From assembly GCF_001544375.1 (NCBI RefSeq), contig NZ_BCQJ01000001.1, positions 418,275 through 482,274 of the forward strand: 64,000 nt of DNA, in the 5' to 3' direction. The position numbers were made by a program, and so were the translations under genes. This DNA comes from Enterococcus canis NBRC 100695 (GTDB lineage: Bacteria; Bacillota; Bacilli; Lactobacillales; Enterococcaceae). Under the pieces are notes generated by a model, which was given only the letters and a program-made list of their open reading frames with translations, did not search any database and was not told the origin of the DNA. Positions 1 through 8,986 of the stretch are shown in pieces (the stretch's first letter is position 1; each line of letters begins with the position of its first letter).

Positions 1-567
1 TTTGTCAAAGATCATGCGGATGTTGTGGTGATTGTCGATGAAGCCTACATTGAATTTGGCGGTGACAGCCTCGCACCCTTTGTCAATGATTACGAAAATC
101 TAGTCGTTATTCAAACACTTTCAAAATCTCACAGTCTAGCAGGCTTGCGAGTTGGTTTTGCCTTCGCTCATCCTAAGCTGATTGCAATTGCCGAGGCGGT
201 TAAGAATTCCTTCAATCCTTATTCCGTGGATATGATTGCCGATCAATTAGCGGCGGCGGCTTTGACCGATGCAGCCTATTATCAAAAAATCAACAAACAG
301 ATTTGTGCCACCCGCACTTGGTTTACAACGGAATTAGCCGCACTAGGGTTTACTACTTTGCCTTCTATGACTAATTTTGTTTTGACCACCCATCCAGCCC
401 TTGAAAGTCGTGAATTATATGAACAGCTAATGGAAAAACATGTTTTTGTTCGGTACTTTACAACGCCGGCCACCATGAGCCGTTATCTGCGTATCTCGAT
501 TGGTACGCCAGCTGAAATGGAAAAAGTACTGATTCTTATCAAAGAAATTCTTGCCCCGCTAAAATAG
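1..567 (+). CDS. hisC: Histidinol-phosphate aminotransferase, 3' part
   Basis: The reading frame is open from base 1, so the N-terminal half lies outside the window. HisC is a PLP-dependent aminotransferase of histidine biosynthesis (imidazole-acetol phosphate plus glutamate to histidinol phosphate). Visible here are the VIVDEAYIEF motif, in which the Asp contacts the PLP ring nitrogen, and SKSHSLAGLRVGF, whose Lys forms the Schiff base. The end (RISIGTPAEMEKVL) fits the small C-terminal domain. No other his gene lies nearby. A related aromatic or broad-specificity class I/II aminotransferase cannot be fully excluded from the C-terminal part alone. Confidence 0.85.
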   Translation, partial: FVKDHADVVVIVDEAYIEFGGDSLAPFVNDYENLVVIQTLSKSHSLAGLRVGFAFAHPKLIAIAEAVKNSFNPYSVDMIADQLAAAALTDAAYYQKINKQICATRTWFTTELAALGFTTLPSMTNFVLTTHPALESRELYEQLMEKHVFVRYFTTPATMSRYLRISIGTPAEMEKVLILIKEILAPLK

Positions 568-618
568 TCTAATACTTTTGTTGTTTTAGTGTGACAGAAC
601 CGTTAGTGGTTATTACAG

Positions 619-658
619 CCCTCCTCCGCTAAGATATGTCTATAAGCTATGAGGAGGG
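619..658 (+). promoter_or_regulatory. Inverted repeat burying a Shine-Dalgarno site
   Basis: CCCTCCTC at 619-626 is the exact reverse complement of GAGGAGGG at 651-658, which is the ribosome site of the ATG at 666. The arms are 24 nt apart. No T-run follows, so it is not a normal terminator. Folding in the mRNA would hide the ribosome site, suggesting translational control by temperature, a ligand or a small RNA (inference). Confidence 0.5.
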
Positions 659-665
659 AAACAAC

Positions 666-1037
666 ATGTTGAAACGAGTGATTTTCAAATTTGAATGGGT
701 ACTATTGCTGGGACTAGGCGTGTTATTAAGCGCAGATTTACTTTATCACCTTGAAGATTATTTAGAAGGTCCTGATACACTGGGAGGTTGGGCACGAATT
801 GTCAGCTTATTGATATTATTTGTTTTGGTCACACTTATCGCGATTCATAAATGGCAACAGGAACGGGTCCTACAACGCTATATCCACCACTTTGCTTTTT
901 CGAAAGAAGAGTTGGCTGTGGCAGCAGGCATTCCTGATTTTGAAATCTTCCAATTATCCGATCGCCTATTAATCATTGGCGGCAGCAATCGTAAACGAGC
1001 GTTGCAAGCTCTTCATATCAAATATGGCAATTTATAA
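666..1037 (+). CDS. Small membrane protein, unknown function
   Basis: This 123-residue protein is not recognised. The start at 666 is preferred over the in-frame ATG at 636 because GAGGAGGG lies just before it. Two hydrophobic segments (about residues 7-27 and 43-63) predict two membrane helices, followed by a soluble C-terminal region of about 55 residues rich in basic and aromatic residues. It is monocistronic: a 98-nt gap separates it from hisC and a strong terminator follows. Its ribosome site lies in an inverted repeat described separately. Confidence 0.7.
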   Translation: MLKRVIFKFEWVLLLGLGVLLSADLLYHLEDYLEGPDTLGGWARIVSLLILFVLVTLIAIHKWQQERVLQRYIHHFAFSKEELAVAAGIPDFEIFQLSDRLLIIGGSNRKRALQALHIKYGNL

Positions 1038-1049
1038 CCAACTCAAAAG

Positions 1050-1100
1050 CCACCGATTACCACATGTGTTCCTACACTTGCTGTAATCGGTGGTTTTTTT
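1050..1100 (+). terminator. Rho-independent terminator
   Basis: A perfect 11-bp stem (1050-1060 with 1083-1093, core CCACCGATTAC) is followed by seven T at 1094-1100. It ends transcription of the gene at 666-1037. Confidence 0.9.
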
Positions 1101-1152
1101 GAACCTTGCCCCGCCTGTGAAGAAAGCGTATACTTGGCGCAGGAGGTGCTTC

Positions 1153-2004
1153 ATGAGAAAACTTTGGCGTCTAACCGTTGTAAGTCTGTTTCTTTTACTA
1201 ATAACTGGCTGTAAACAAGCAACAAAGGTGGACTGGCCGCTTTACCAAATCAAGAATGGCGAACAAACAGCCTATCTACTAGGCTCCATTCATATTGGAG
1301 AAGAAGCGATGTATCCCTTTCCTAACCAATTACTTCAGTATATCGACGAAAGCGATGAGCTGATCACAGAAGTACCACTAGCTGCTTTGATGCAGTCGCA
1401 AAGTAACGCCTCTCAAGAGCCACCTCTACTTATGGATGAATTTAGTTCGGCACAGAAATCGACCTTACTAGCGAAAATCAAAGATTATGGTTATACGGAA
1501 AAGGATTTAGAAGGAATCAATCGTTTAGGTCTGCTGCAGTTACTGCAAAAACAAATAATGACGGCAAATCGAGTTAGTAACGGCGTTGAATTCCAGATGT
1601 ATGCTGAACTACAAAAACATTCTGATTGGAAGAATACTGGTTTTGAAACCTTTGATGAACAAATGGCCTTACTTCTGAAACTAAGCAATGAGCCCGCTAA
1701 TGTCGATCAATGGCTTGCAGCTTTACCAACTCTAACTGCTTATCAAAAGGAAACAGAGAACCTGATCCAATCCTATATAGAGGGTAACGTATCCGAGCAA
1801 CTATCCGGAATGACACCACAGGTAGCAGATCGCTTGCTAACATTACGAAACGAAAAATGGCTCTCTCAACTTATCCCAAAGTTGGAAAACGGTGACCAGC
1901 CGTTTGTTTTAGTTGGTGCAGGACATCTGCCGGGTGAACATGGTTTAATCAAACAATTAGAACATGCGGGTTATCAGGTAACAAAGCTCACTTTAGAAAA
2001 GTAA
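1153..2004 (+). CDS. TraB/PrgY/GumN family lipoprotein
   Basis: The 283-residue product starts at 1153, preceded by AGGAGGT at 1141. An N-terminal signal ends in LLITGC, a lipobox, so the mature protein should be lipid-anchored outside the membrane. The body matches the TraB/GumN family: YLLGSIHIGEEAMYPF near the start with the conserved GSxH, and VGAGHLPGEHGLI near the end with the GxxH motif. These are the conserved His-containing motifs of the Tiki/TraB superfamily, which includes metalloproteases and the enterococcal pheromone-shutdown protein PrgY. A pheromone or peptide role here is only a possibility; no plasmid or pheromone genes are adjacent. Confidence 0.8.
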   Translation: MRKLWRLTVVSLFLLLITGCKQATKVDWPLYQIKNGEQTAYLLGSIHIGEEAMYPFPNQLLQYIDESDELITEVPLAALMQSQSNASQEPPLLMDEFSSAQKSTLLAKIKDYGYTEKDLEGINRLGLLQLLQKQIMTANRVSNGVEFQMYAELQKHSDWKNTGFETFDEQMALLLKLSNEPANVDQWLAALPTLTAYQKETENLIQSYIEGNVSEQLSGMTPQVADRLLTLRNEKWLSQLIPKLENGDQPFVLVGAGHLPGEHGLIKQLEHAGYQVTKLTLEK

Positions 2005-2078
2005 CAAACAGTCCCATTTTACAAAGTAAGGTTTTTCTTCTAAAATAGGGAAAAGACTCATTGGAGGATTGATAAATT

Positions 2079-2351
2079 ATGGCTGAAAAACATGAAGGCC
2101 TTCTTATAAACACTCGCGTATTTCAGGAGACACCGATGATGCTCACGGGCATCCAACTGTTAGAGGATAATAAAGTCGTCAATTGCTTATTGAAAGATCG
2201 CTTTCTTTCAAAGTATGTACTACGTTTACCTACAAATAAGTATATTCTTGAAGTTGAAGGTAACTGGAACCGCCGGGAACAATTAGTGATCAAACACATG
2301 AAAATCAAAAATATCGACGCCTACATCAAAATTGTAGGTACACCAGAATAG
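2079..2351 (+). CDS. Hypothetical protein, 90 aa
   Basis: The product is a soluble 90-residue protein with no signal peptide and no motif I recognise. It is preceded by TTGGAGGATTG and begins MAEKHEG. Alternating hydrophobic and charged residues suggest a small beta-rich fold. A tiny membrane-protein gene starts 13 bases after its stop, so the two may be translated together. Confidence 0.65.
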   Translation: MAEKHEGLLINTRVFQETPMMLTGIQLLEDNKVVNCLLKDRFLSKYVLRLPTNKYILEVEGNWNRREQLVIKHMKIKNIDAYIKIVGTPE

Positions 2352-2364
2352 GTTGGCGAAATTG

Positions 2365-2505
2365 ATGCGCTTAAATGTAAACTGGACCTTTTTTACCATT
2401 GGCTTAGCCTTTCTAGTATTAGGTTTATCCTCTAATCAAACCTTTTTAATCGTTGGCATGGCCTTCCTAATTCTTTCATTCATTTTTCGAAAGAAAACAA
2501 AATAG
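2365..2505 (+). CDS. Small membrane protein, 46 aa
   Basis: This short frame begins ATG CGC at 2365, 13 bases after the previous stop, with only a weak ribosome site (GGTTGG). It encodes MRLNVNWTFFTIG then two hydrophobic stretches and a basic end (RKKTK), the usual shape of a small two-helix membrane protein with the positive end inside. A terminator-like hairpin overlaps the stop. Function is unknown. Confidence 0.55.
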   Translation: MRLNVNWTFFTIGLAFLVLGLSSNQTFLIVGMAFLILSFIFRKKTK

Positions 2506-2552
2506 ACAGATAAAAAGCGGATTTCTGTGAAGAGATCTGTTTTTTGTCTTTT
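2505..2552 (+). terminator. Probable terminator
   Basis: AGACA at 2505 pairs with TGTCT near 2547, and the inner AAAAAGCGGATTTC pairs with the AGATCTGTTTTTT arm using G-T pairs, followed by a T-rich tail. It ends the two-gene unit 2079-2505. The stem is imperfect. Confidence 0.5.
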
Positions 2553-2760
2553 GTTAGAACTAATAAGACCCACATTGTCCCTTTTGACAGTCACCCATTA
2601 AACAAACTATTTTCTCCGCTAGATTTTTTTCAGCCTTTTTAGGCCCGTAGTAAAAAGCTTTCTATGAACAATTTAAACGTTGGTTCTAATGTTTTAGAAA
2701 TTTCCACTACTTTTTAATCATTTAAATAGCACTAGGTTTTCAGGAAAGGAAGTCTTTTAA

Positions 2761-2931
2761 ATGAAGCTCAATAACATTTTCCTTTATATAGCAATTGCAA
2801 ACTTTTTAGCAGCACTTTTACTTGGCCTCCTACAGACTAGCTACTTAGACAAATTTGCTAGTTTTCTATTCTTTGTGAACTTCGCAATTAATATGAATCT
2901 AGCCACCAAAAAGTCCAAAGGCGAGCTATGA
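2761..2931 (+). CDS. Small membrane protein, 56 aa
   Basis: ATG at 2761 is preceded by AGGAAAGGAAG. The 56-residue product has two hydrophobic segments (about residues 5-24 and 32-45) and ends in KKSKGEL. It is short and unrecognised, but the ribosome site, start and membrane pattern support translation. The preceding 200 bases are AT-rich and hold nothing else that I can see. Confidence 0.5.
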   Translation: MKLNNIFLYIAIANFLAALLLGLLQTSYLDKFASFLFFVNFAINMNLATKKSKGEL

Positions 2932-3015
2932 GAAACCTGCTATATCTTCTGAATGGTAGTGTAACTGCATTAACAATTTGACCTATATTAGTATTAGTAT
3001 ACAGAGGAGAAAATT

Positions 3016-3216
3016 GTGTTTAATAACGCTACAAAAGAATTTCATTACGATAATTGCGGGAAAATGATCCAAACGGGTGAAAAAGTTTGGACAAAATGGA
3101 ACTTTCCACCAAAATCATCTGCCACCCAATTAAAATCCCGTAAAGAGTTAGAATTTGAAAATGCCCCTATTCTCTGCCTAAATTGTGCAGAAAAACTGAT
3201 TTCCAAAACCTTTTAG
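3016..3216 (+). CDS. Zinc-ribbon-like small protein
   Basis: The GTG start at 3016 follows GAGGAGA. The 66-residue product has HYDNCGK near residue 10 and CLNC at 54-57, resembling a short zinc-ribbon family whose first knuckle is usually CxxC. Here the first position of that knuckle is Tyr11 (TAC), one base from a Cys codon. Metal binding would have to use His10 or be weakened. Function is unknown. Confidence 0.6.
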   Translation: MFNNATKEFHYDNCGKMIQTGEKVWTKWNFPPKSSATQLKSRKELEFENAPILCLNCAEKLISKTF

Positions 3217-3407
3217 TAATCCAAATTGGGTTCTAAAAGCTGTAGACATAATTTTATAAATAACTAAACCTGTCCCCATATCAATAATTCATAAAAGCTA
3301 ATATATTCCATTAAGGTACTTTTTTGGGTACACCGTAACACCTTGATTATCAGCAATCAAAGATGCAATTATGCTTTCTACTAATTTATGTACTTTCACT
3401 TTATTGA
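3217..3407. other. Intergenic region, no confident gene
   Basis: AT-rich. A minus-strand frame without a good start ends at a TAG near 3300 and reads through the hairpin at 3408-3445. It may be a gene remnant, but nothing recognisable is encoded. Confidence 0.3.
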
Positions 3408-3450
3408 CAAGCAAAACCTCCAGATTACGCTGGAGGTTTTGCTTGTTTTC
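3408..3450 (+). terminator. Perfect 16-bp hairpin, orphan terminator
   Basis: CAAGCAAAACCTCCAG (3408-3423) pairs exactly with 3430-3445, with loop ATTACG, followed by TTTTC. No gene ends just upstream, the nearest plus-strand stop being at 3216. It could end a small RNA or be left from a lost gene. Confidence 0.6.
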
Positions 3451-3494
3451 ATTTATCCAATTAACTTCGCTTATTTGATCGTACTATTTTGGTA

Positions 3495-3525
3495 TGAAAA
3501 AAGAACGCCCTGATAGGACGTTCTT
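3495..3525 (-). terminator. Terminator of pgi
   Basis: On the minus strand AAGAACGTCCT pairs with AGGGCGTTCTT around a 3-base loop, followed by T6. It lies 13 bases beyond the pgi stop. Confidence 0.85.
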
Positions 3526-3537
3526 CTATTTAATGGC

Positions 3538-4887
3538 TTATAGACGTTCGTTTAATTCTTTTGCCAAGTCTTCAAAGCCGGGTTTGCCAAGAAGTGCGAA
3601 CATATTTTTCTTGTACGCTTCTACCCCTGGTTGGTCGAATGGGTTTACGCCATTCAAGTAGCCTGAGATACCTACGGCGATTTCAAAGAAGTACATAACA
3701 TAACCTAAGCTATATTCATCCATTGAAGGAATGTTTACGATCATGTTTGGTACGTCACCATCAGTATGCGCTAATAGTGTGCCTTGGAAAGCTTTCGTAT
3801 TAACATAGTCGATATCCTTGCCTTGCAAGTAGCCTAAGCCATCTAAGTCATCCTCTTGAACTGGGATATTGATGTTATGGCGTGGTTTTTCAACTTTTAC
3901 AACTGTTTCAAACAGATTGCGCATCCCATCTTGGACGAATTGGCCCATTGAGTGCAAGTCTGTAGAGAAGTCAGCGGCTGCTGGGAAGATTCCTTTATGG
4001 TCTTTCCCTTCAGATTCGCCGTACAATTGTTTCCACCATTCAGAGAAGTAATGCATACCTGGTTCATAGTTGATCAACATTTCCGTTACTTTGCCTTTGC
4101 GGTAAAGGATATTACGTAATGCTGCATATTGGTAGGCTTGGTTTTCTTTCAAGCTCGTTGTTGCTGCATATTCTTTACGGGCATCATTAGCACCATTCAT
4201 CAATGCGTCGATGTCTGCACCACTAGCCGCAATTGGTAATAGCCCAACTGGCGTCAAGACAGTGAAACGTCCGCCAACATCATCAGGAATTACAAATGTT
4301 TGCCAGCCTTCTGCATCGGCTTCAGTTTTAACAGCACCTTTTTCACGGTCAGTTGTCGCATAGATCCGTTTGTTTGCTTCTTCTTTACCATATTTTTTGA
4401 TCAATAATTCTTTAAAGACACGGAACGCGATTGCTGGCTCAGTTGTGGTACCAGATTTTGAAATCACGTTGACTGAGAAGTCACGGTCGCCAATAATGTC
4501 GATCAAATCAGCTAAGTAAGTGGAGCTGATGCTGTTTCCAGCAAAGAAGATTTGTGGTGCTTTGCGGTCTTCTTTAGAACGAATATTGTTAAAAGAATGG
4601 TGTAAGAATTCTACTGCGGCACGAGCACCTAAGTAAGAACCGCCAATTCCGATTACGACTAAAACTTCTGAATCAGATTGGATTTTTTCAGCTGCTTTTT
4701 TGATGCGCGCAAATTCTTCTTTATCGTAGTTTTCAGGTAGGTCGATCCAGCCAGTGAAGTCATTTCCTGGTCCGGTACCTTCGCGCAATGCTTTGTCTGC
4801 TGCGTCCACTTGGAATTGGATGTAGTCCAATTCATGTTCATTCATAAATGGCGCTAATTTAGAATAGTCAAATTTAATGTGTGACAT
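3538..4887 (-). CDS. pgi: Glucose-6-phosphate isomerase
   Basis: The 449-residue enzyme interconverts glucose 6-phosphate and fructose 6-phosphate in glycolysis. The start at 4887 ([10 protein letters not shown]) follows AGGAGGAGAA; the longer frame upstream has no such site. Visible family motifs are the glycine-rich [14 protein letters not shown], the phosphate-binding SGTTTEPA and the C-terminal [10 protein letters not shown] with the catalytic Lys. Length is typical of Gram-positive PGI. It lies 91 bp downstream of gdhA on the same strand and may be co-transcribed, and it has its own terminator. Confidence 0.97.
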   Translation of the reverse strand: MSHIKFDYSKLAPFMNEHELDYIQFQVDAADKALREGTGPGNDFTGWIDLPENYDKEEFARIKKAAEKIQSDSEVLVVIGIGGSYLGARAAVEFLHHSFNNIRSKEDRKAPQIFFAGNSISSTYLADLIDIIGDRDFSVNVISKSGTTTEPAIAFRVFKELLIKKYGKEEANKRIYATTDREKGAVKTEADAEGWQTFVIPDDVGGRFTVLTPVGLLPIAASGADIDALMNGANDARKEYAATTSLKENQAYQYAALRNILYRKGKVTEMLINYEPGMHYFSEWWKQLYGESEGKDHKGIFPAAADFSTDLHSMGQFVQDGMRNLFETVVKVEKPRHNINIPVQEDDLDGLGYLQGKDIDYVNTKAFQGTLLAHTDGDVPNMIVNIPSMDEYSLGYVMYFFEIAVGISGYLNGVNPFDQPGVEAYKKNMFALLGKPGFEDLAKELNERL

Positions 4888-4978
4888 TCTTTCTCCTCCT
4901 TGGTAAAAACGATTTACAGCTACTACTTTACGGCTTTTAGCCTGATATTTCAAGCAATAGCATATGTTTCTCTTTTCT

Positions 4979-6328
4979 TTATACCAATCCTTGGGCCATC
5001 ATCGCAACAGCGACCTTTTTGAACCCAGCAATATTGGCACCTAGCATTAAGTTTCCTTTTTTGCCATAAGCTTCTGCTGTATCACGGCAGTTTGTGTAGA
5101 TATTCGCCATAATATCGTCCAGCATGCTATCAACTTTATCAAAATCCCAAACTAAGCGTTCCGCGTTTTGACTCATTTCTAGCGCTGAAACAGCTACGCC
5201 TCCAGCATTAGCTGCTTTCCCAGGACAGTAGGCAACTTCTGCCTCAATGAAAGCATGAGCCGCTTCTAGGGTACAAGGCATATTAGCCCCTTCTCCAACA
5301 ATTTTGACTCCTTGCTTAATCATTTGTTGTGCAGCTTTTTCATCAATCTCATTTTGCGTTGCGCATGGTAAGGCAATATCATAATCTTCGGCGAAGGCCC
5401 AAACAGATTCACCTTCAACATAGGTGGCATTGGGACGTTTTTCGACGTAACGGCTGATTCGTTCGCGGTTGCGCTCCTTCAAATCTCGCACTAATTCTAA
5501 ATCGATGCCCTCTGAATCATATACGTAACCGTTAGAGTCTGAACAAGTCAGCACGGTCGCACCTAGTTCTTGTGCTTTTTGAATCGCATAGATGGCCACA
5601 TTCCCACTACCAGAGACCACAACCTTTTTCTCTTTGAAGTCGTCTTCTTGGTCTTTTAATAAATGTTTTACGAAATAGACAAGCCCATACCCCGTAGCCT
5701 CGGTCCGTGTTTGGCTACCCCAAAAGCCTAGTGGTTTACCAGTCAAGACGCCAGCATCATATTGTTTTAGACGTTTATAAGCTCCGTATAAATAACCAAT
5801 TTCGCGAGCACCAACACCAATGTCACCAGCAGGTACGTCGGTATTAGGTCCGATATGTTTGGATAATTCCAACATAAAGCTTTGACAGAAACGCATCACC
5901 TCCGCGTCGCTCTTGCCTTTCGGATCGAAATCACTGCCGCCTTTTCCGCCACCGATGGGAAGATCCGTCAAACTATTTTTAAAGATTTGTTCAAAGGCTA
6001 AAAATTTCAAGACGCTAAGATTGACACTTGGATGGAAGCGCAAACCGCCTTTATAAGGGCCTAAAGCCGAATTGTATTGAATCCGGAAGCCGCGATTGAC
6101 ACGCCAATTGCCTTCGTCGTCTTGCCAGGGAACACGAAACTGAATAATCCGTTCAGGTTCCATTAGTTGGCCTAAAATATTTTGTTCAATGTAGTCAGGG
6201 TGTTCTTCCATGAATGCTTCAACAGTCGGTAAAAATTCGTCCACTGCTTGCAAGTACTCGCTTTGACCAGCGTCTAGACGATGCACTTCATCACGTATTT
6301 GTTGGATATACTCTTTTGCTGTTGTCAT
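4979..6328 (-). CDS. gdhA: NADP-specific glutamate dehydrogenase
   Basis: The 449-residue protein catalyses reductive amination of 2-oxoglutarate to glutamate, or the reverse. It shows the short hexameric GDH layout: an N-terminal substrate domain with [13 protein letters not shown] carrying the catalytic Lys and [15 protein letters not shown], then a Rossmann domain with [16 protein letters not shown] preference is inferred from similarity to the bacterial 449-residue class, not proven by the sequence. The ATG at 6328 follows AGGAGTGAAGTT. pgi follows on the same strand. Confidence 0.95.
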   Translation of the reverse strand: MTTAKEYIQQIRDEVHRLDAGQSEYLQAVDEFLPTVEAFMEEHPDYIEQNILGQLMEPERIIQFRVPWQDDEGNWRVNRGFRIQYNSALGPYKGGLRFHPSVNLSVLKFLAFEQIFKNSLTDLPIGGGKGGSDFDPKGKSDAEVMRFCQSFMLELSKHIGPNTDVPAGDIGVGAREIGYLYGAYKRLKQYDAGVLTGKPLGFWGSQTRTEATGYGLVYFVKHLLKDQEDDFKEKKVVVSGSGNVAIYAIQKAQELGATVLTCSDSNGYVYDSEGIDLELVRDLKERNRERISRYVEKRPNATYVEGESVWAFAEDYDIALPCATQNEIDEKAAQQMIKQGVKIVGEGANMPCTLEAAHAFIEAEVAYCPGKAANAGGVAVSALEMSQNAERLVWDFDKVDSMLDDIMANIYTNCRDTAEAYGKKGNLMLGANIAGFKKVAVAMMAQGLV

Positions 6329-6425
6329 AACTTCACTCCTTCGTTAGAACTATTCTCATTTTACCGTAACCTTTTCCCCTTGCCTATTCTTTCCGTTAAT
6401 TTTTTTAAGCTGTCAGGTATTTTTC

Positions 6426-6454
6426 TTGCCAAATCGACAATCGCTTTGTGATAT
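6426..6454 (+). promoter_or_regulatory. Sigma-A-type promoter
   Basis: TTGCCA at 6426-6431, a 17-bp spacer, and TGATAT at 6449-6454 lie just upstream of the flavoprotein gene at 6481. The predicted RNA start is near 6461. Confidence 0.55.
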
Positions 6455-6480
6455 ACTTTGCCCATGAACGGAGGAATACC

Positions 6481-7746
6481 ATGAGAAATTATGATGTAAT
6501 CGTGATTGGCGCTGGGACTGCCGGCTTGATGGCTGCGATTAGCAGTGCAGAAAACGGAGCCCGTGTCCTATTGATTGATAAGAATAAACGTGTCGGCAAA
6601 AAACTGCTGTTAACCGGTGGTGGCCGTTGTAATGTGACCAATAATCGTCCCGTTGAAGACTTGATCCGCCATATTCCTGGCAATGGCAAGTTTTTATACA
6701 GTACCTTTCATCAATTCAACAATTTAGATATTATGGCCTTTTTTGAGGAAAACGGTGTTTCCTTGAAGGAAGAAGACCACGGTCGCATGTTTCCTGTAAC
6801 GGATAAATCAAAAACTATTGTCGATACACTGATGGCCAAGTGCCTAGCCTTAGGCGTAGACTTCCATCAGAAAGAAAAAGTAGTTAAATTACTAATTAAA
6901 GAACAATTGTTGGGTGTCCGTACCGAAACAGAAAAACTTTATGCCCCCTGTGTGATTATCACAACTGGCGGACGGACTTATCCCGCCACCGGCTCAACAG
7001 GTGACGGCTATCGTTTTGCGAAGCAAGCTGGTCATACCGTCACACCTCTTTACCCAACAGAATCGCCACTGGTCTCCAATGAAGACTTTATTTTAGAGCG
7101 AACTTTGCAAGGAATTTCCTTGCGGGACGTCCAATTATCAGTCTTAGACGGAAAACGCGTAGTGGTGCAACACACAATGGATCTGCTCTTTACGCACTTT
7201 GGGGTATCTGGTCCTGCTGCTCTACGTTGTTCCGCCTTTGTTAATCAACTGTTAGAAAAGCAGCCAGAAGTGACCATGGCGTTGGATCAATTTCCAGAAC
7301 GCTCTCTGGACTCGCTAGTTGCCGAGTTAAGTGTCCCCTCAAAGAAAACTGCTAAAAATGCTTGGCGAACACTGTTACAAGAACGCTTGCTGCTATTCTT
7401 CTTGGAAAAAGCCGAGATTAATCCCGAAACACCCGTGGATCAGCTCAATAAAGACGCCATTAACCGGTTTGCCGGCTTGCTGAAGAGTTTTCAATTTTCC
7501 GTCTATAAAACCTTCCCACTAGAAAAATCTTTTGTAACTGGCGGAGGCGTTTCTCTGAAAGAAATCGTGCCAAAAACAATGGAAAGTAAGCTTTTGCCAG
7601 GTCTCTTTTTTGCTGGCGAAGTTCTGGATGTCAATGGCTATACCGGCGGCTACAATATTACGGCGGCCTTTGCTACGGGACACGTTGCCGGTCAACACGC
7701 TGCCGAAACCGCTAGTTATACTTTCTTGCCTAGCGAACTTGCTTAG
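6481..7746 (+). CDS. HI0933/YhiN-family FAD-dependent oxidoreductase
   Basis: The 421-residue protein begins MRNYDVIVIGAGTAGLMAA, a GxGxxG FAD-binding fold. It continues with GGGRCNVTN and ends with GEVLDVNGYTGGYNITAAFATG, the signatures of the HI0933 family of soluble flavoproteins. The substrate of this family is not well established. The start at 6481 is preferred because GGAGG lies just before it; a longer in-frame ATG at 6448 would overlap the likely promoter. It is a single-gene unit divergent from gdhA. Confidence 0.88.
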   Translation: MRNYDVIVIGAGTAGLMAAISSAENGARVLLIDKNKRVGKKLLLTGGGRCNVTNNRPVEDLIRHIPGNGKFLYSTFHQFNNLDIMAFFEENGVSLKEEDHGRMFPVTDKSKTIVDTLMAKCLALGVDFHQKEKVVKLLIKEQLLGVRTETEKLYAPCVIITTGGRTYPATGSTGDGYRFAKQAGHTVTPLYPTESPLVSNEDFILERTLQGISLRDVQLSVLDGKRVVVQHTMDLLFTHFGVSGPAALRCSAFVNQLLEKQPEVTMALDQFPERSLDSLVAELSVPSKKTAKNAWRTLLQERLLLFFLEKAEINPETPVDQLNKDAINRFAGLLKSFQFSVYKTFPLEKSFVTGGGVSLKEIVPKTMESKLLPGLFFAGEVLDVNGYTGGYNITAAFATGHVAGQHAAETASYTFLPSELA

Positions 7747-7757
7747 AACCTTTTCGT

Positions 7758-7786
7758 TTGTCCCCTTTTAGATTGAGGCGTATGAT
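7758..7786 (+). promoter_or_regulatory. Sigma-A-type promoter of lacD
   Basis: TTGTCC at 7758-7763, a 17-bp spacer and TATGAT at 7781-7786 lie 31 bp before the lacD start. Confidence 0.55.
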
Positions 7787-7817
7787 AAATGTAACAACAA
7801 TCTAGGAGGTCATTAAC

Positions 7818-8855
7818 ATGAAACGAATGTCACGGGGCAAATTTGAAAAAATGCAACAACTCTCCAATGACCAAGGTGTCATCGCTGCCTTAGCCATTGA
7901 CCAACGCGGGTCGATGAAGAAAATGATGGCAGAGGCCAGCGGAGAAGAAAACTTGGTGGATCATATTTACGAATTCAAGGAATTGGTCTCACAAGAGTTG
8001 ACGAAATATGTCAGCGGAATCTTGTTAGATGAACAATATGGTTTTAAAGGGATGGCCGCAAAAAATCCTAATGCCGGTTTGATTATGTCTTATGAAAAAA
8101 CGGGCTACGATGTCTCTACACCTGGCCGTCTACCAGAATTATTACCTAACGAATCTTTGGACCGACTTTTAGCTAAAGGTGCGGATGCCGCTAAGGTTTT
8201 GGTCTATTATAATCCGGATGAACCACAAGAAATTCTCGACATCAAGCATGCTTTCTTAGAACGCTTAGGCACAGAAGCCTTGGCTGCTGATATTCCTGTT
8301 TTTGTTGAACCCATCGTATATGATGACAAAATCACGGATGATCACTCACCAGAATTTGCGAAGATCAAACCACGCAAAGTGATTGAAACCATCAAAGAGT
8401 TAACTAAGGAAAAATACCATATTGATGTCTTAAAAGTCGAAGTACCGGTGCTCTTTAAATATGTGGAAGGCTACAATAAAGACACAGACCCAGTTGTTTA
8501 CACTCAGGCAGAAGCGGCAGACTATTTTAAAGAAGCCAGTGATGCAGCAACACGACCTTTCATCTATCTAAGTGCTGGTGTGCCAGCTGATATTTTCCGC
8601 GAAGAATTGATTTTCGCTGGTAAGAGCGGAGCCAAATACAGCGGTATTCTTGGTGGTCGGGCAACTTGGCGTGATGGCGTTGAGGTGTACGGTAAAAATG
8701 GCAAAGAAGCCTTGATCGAGTGGTTAGATACTCAAGGAAAAGAAAACGTTGAAGAGTTGAATCAAATCTTGAAAGACTACGCAACACCATGGTATGAAGC
8801 CTATGGTGGCTTAGAGAATATCGAAGTTTTCGATATTGACGTAATGACCGATTAA
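7818..8855 (+). CDS. lacD: Tagatose 1,6-diphosphate aldolase
   Basis: LacD splits tagatose 1,6-bisphosphate into glyceraldehyde 3-phosphate and dihydroxyacetone phosphate in the tagatose pathway of lactose and galactose use. The 345-residue product starts after TAGGAGGTC and carries IAALAIDQRGSMKKMM near residue 25, plus HIDVLKVEVP with the probable Schiff-base Lys. No lacABC, lacEFG or tagatose kinase gene is adjacent. An isolated LacD may act in another ketohexose route or, as known for streptococcal LacD.1, as a regulator; this copy gives no evidence on which. Confidence 0.9.
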   Translation: MKRMSRGKFEKMQQLSNDQGVIAALAIDQRGSMKKMMAEASGEENLVDHIYEFKELVSQELTKYVSGILLDEQYGFKGMAAKNPNAGLIMSYEKTGYDVSTPGRLPELLPNESLDRLLAKGADAAKVLVYYNPDEPQEILDIKHAFLERLGTEALAADIPVFVEPIVYDDKITDDHSPEFAKIKPRKVIETIKELTKEKYHIDVLKVEVPVLFKYVEGYNKDTDPVVYTQAEAADYFKEASDAATRPFIYLSAGVPADIFREELIFAGKSGAKYSGILGGRATWRDGVEVYGKNGKEALIEWLDTQGKENVEELNQILKDYATPWYEAYGGLENIEVFDIDVMTD

Positions 8856-8870
8856 AGAAGCGATGTTGGG

Positions 8871-8986
8871 ACAGAAGCGTCTAACTCCGAGAAATAAGAA
8901 GGAATTGCTTCTGCTTCCACCGTTTATTAGGATATAAAGAATCTGGGACATAACTCAAAAAGTTATATCCCAGATTCTTCTTTTTA
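8871..8986. repeat. Intergenic hairpin repeat, copy 1, also a bidirectional terminator
   Basis: GAATCTGGGACATAACT (8939-8955) pairs with 8961-8977 around CAAAA and is followed by a T-rich tract, ending lacD from one side and aroD from the other. The loop-and-arm pattern CTGGGA..ACTCAAAAAG..TCCCAG recurs at 63880-63919. Next to both hairpins lies a related box, TATCCTAATAAACGGT on the minus strand here and TATCCGAATAAGCGGT on the plus strand there. A second motif, TTGGGACAGAAGCG, lies at the left end. Confidence 0.7.

Noticed and set aside
3300-3470. Minus-strand frame ending near 3300 that reads through the perfect hairpin
   Set aside because: No start codon with a ribosome site, and a 16-bp hairpin inside a coding region is unlikely. 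Kept only as a possible remnant.
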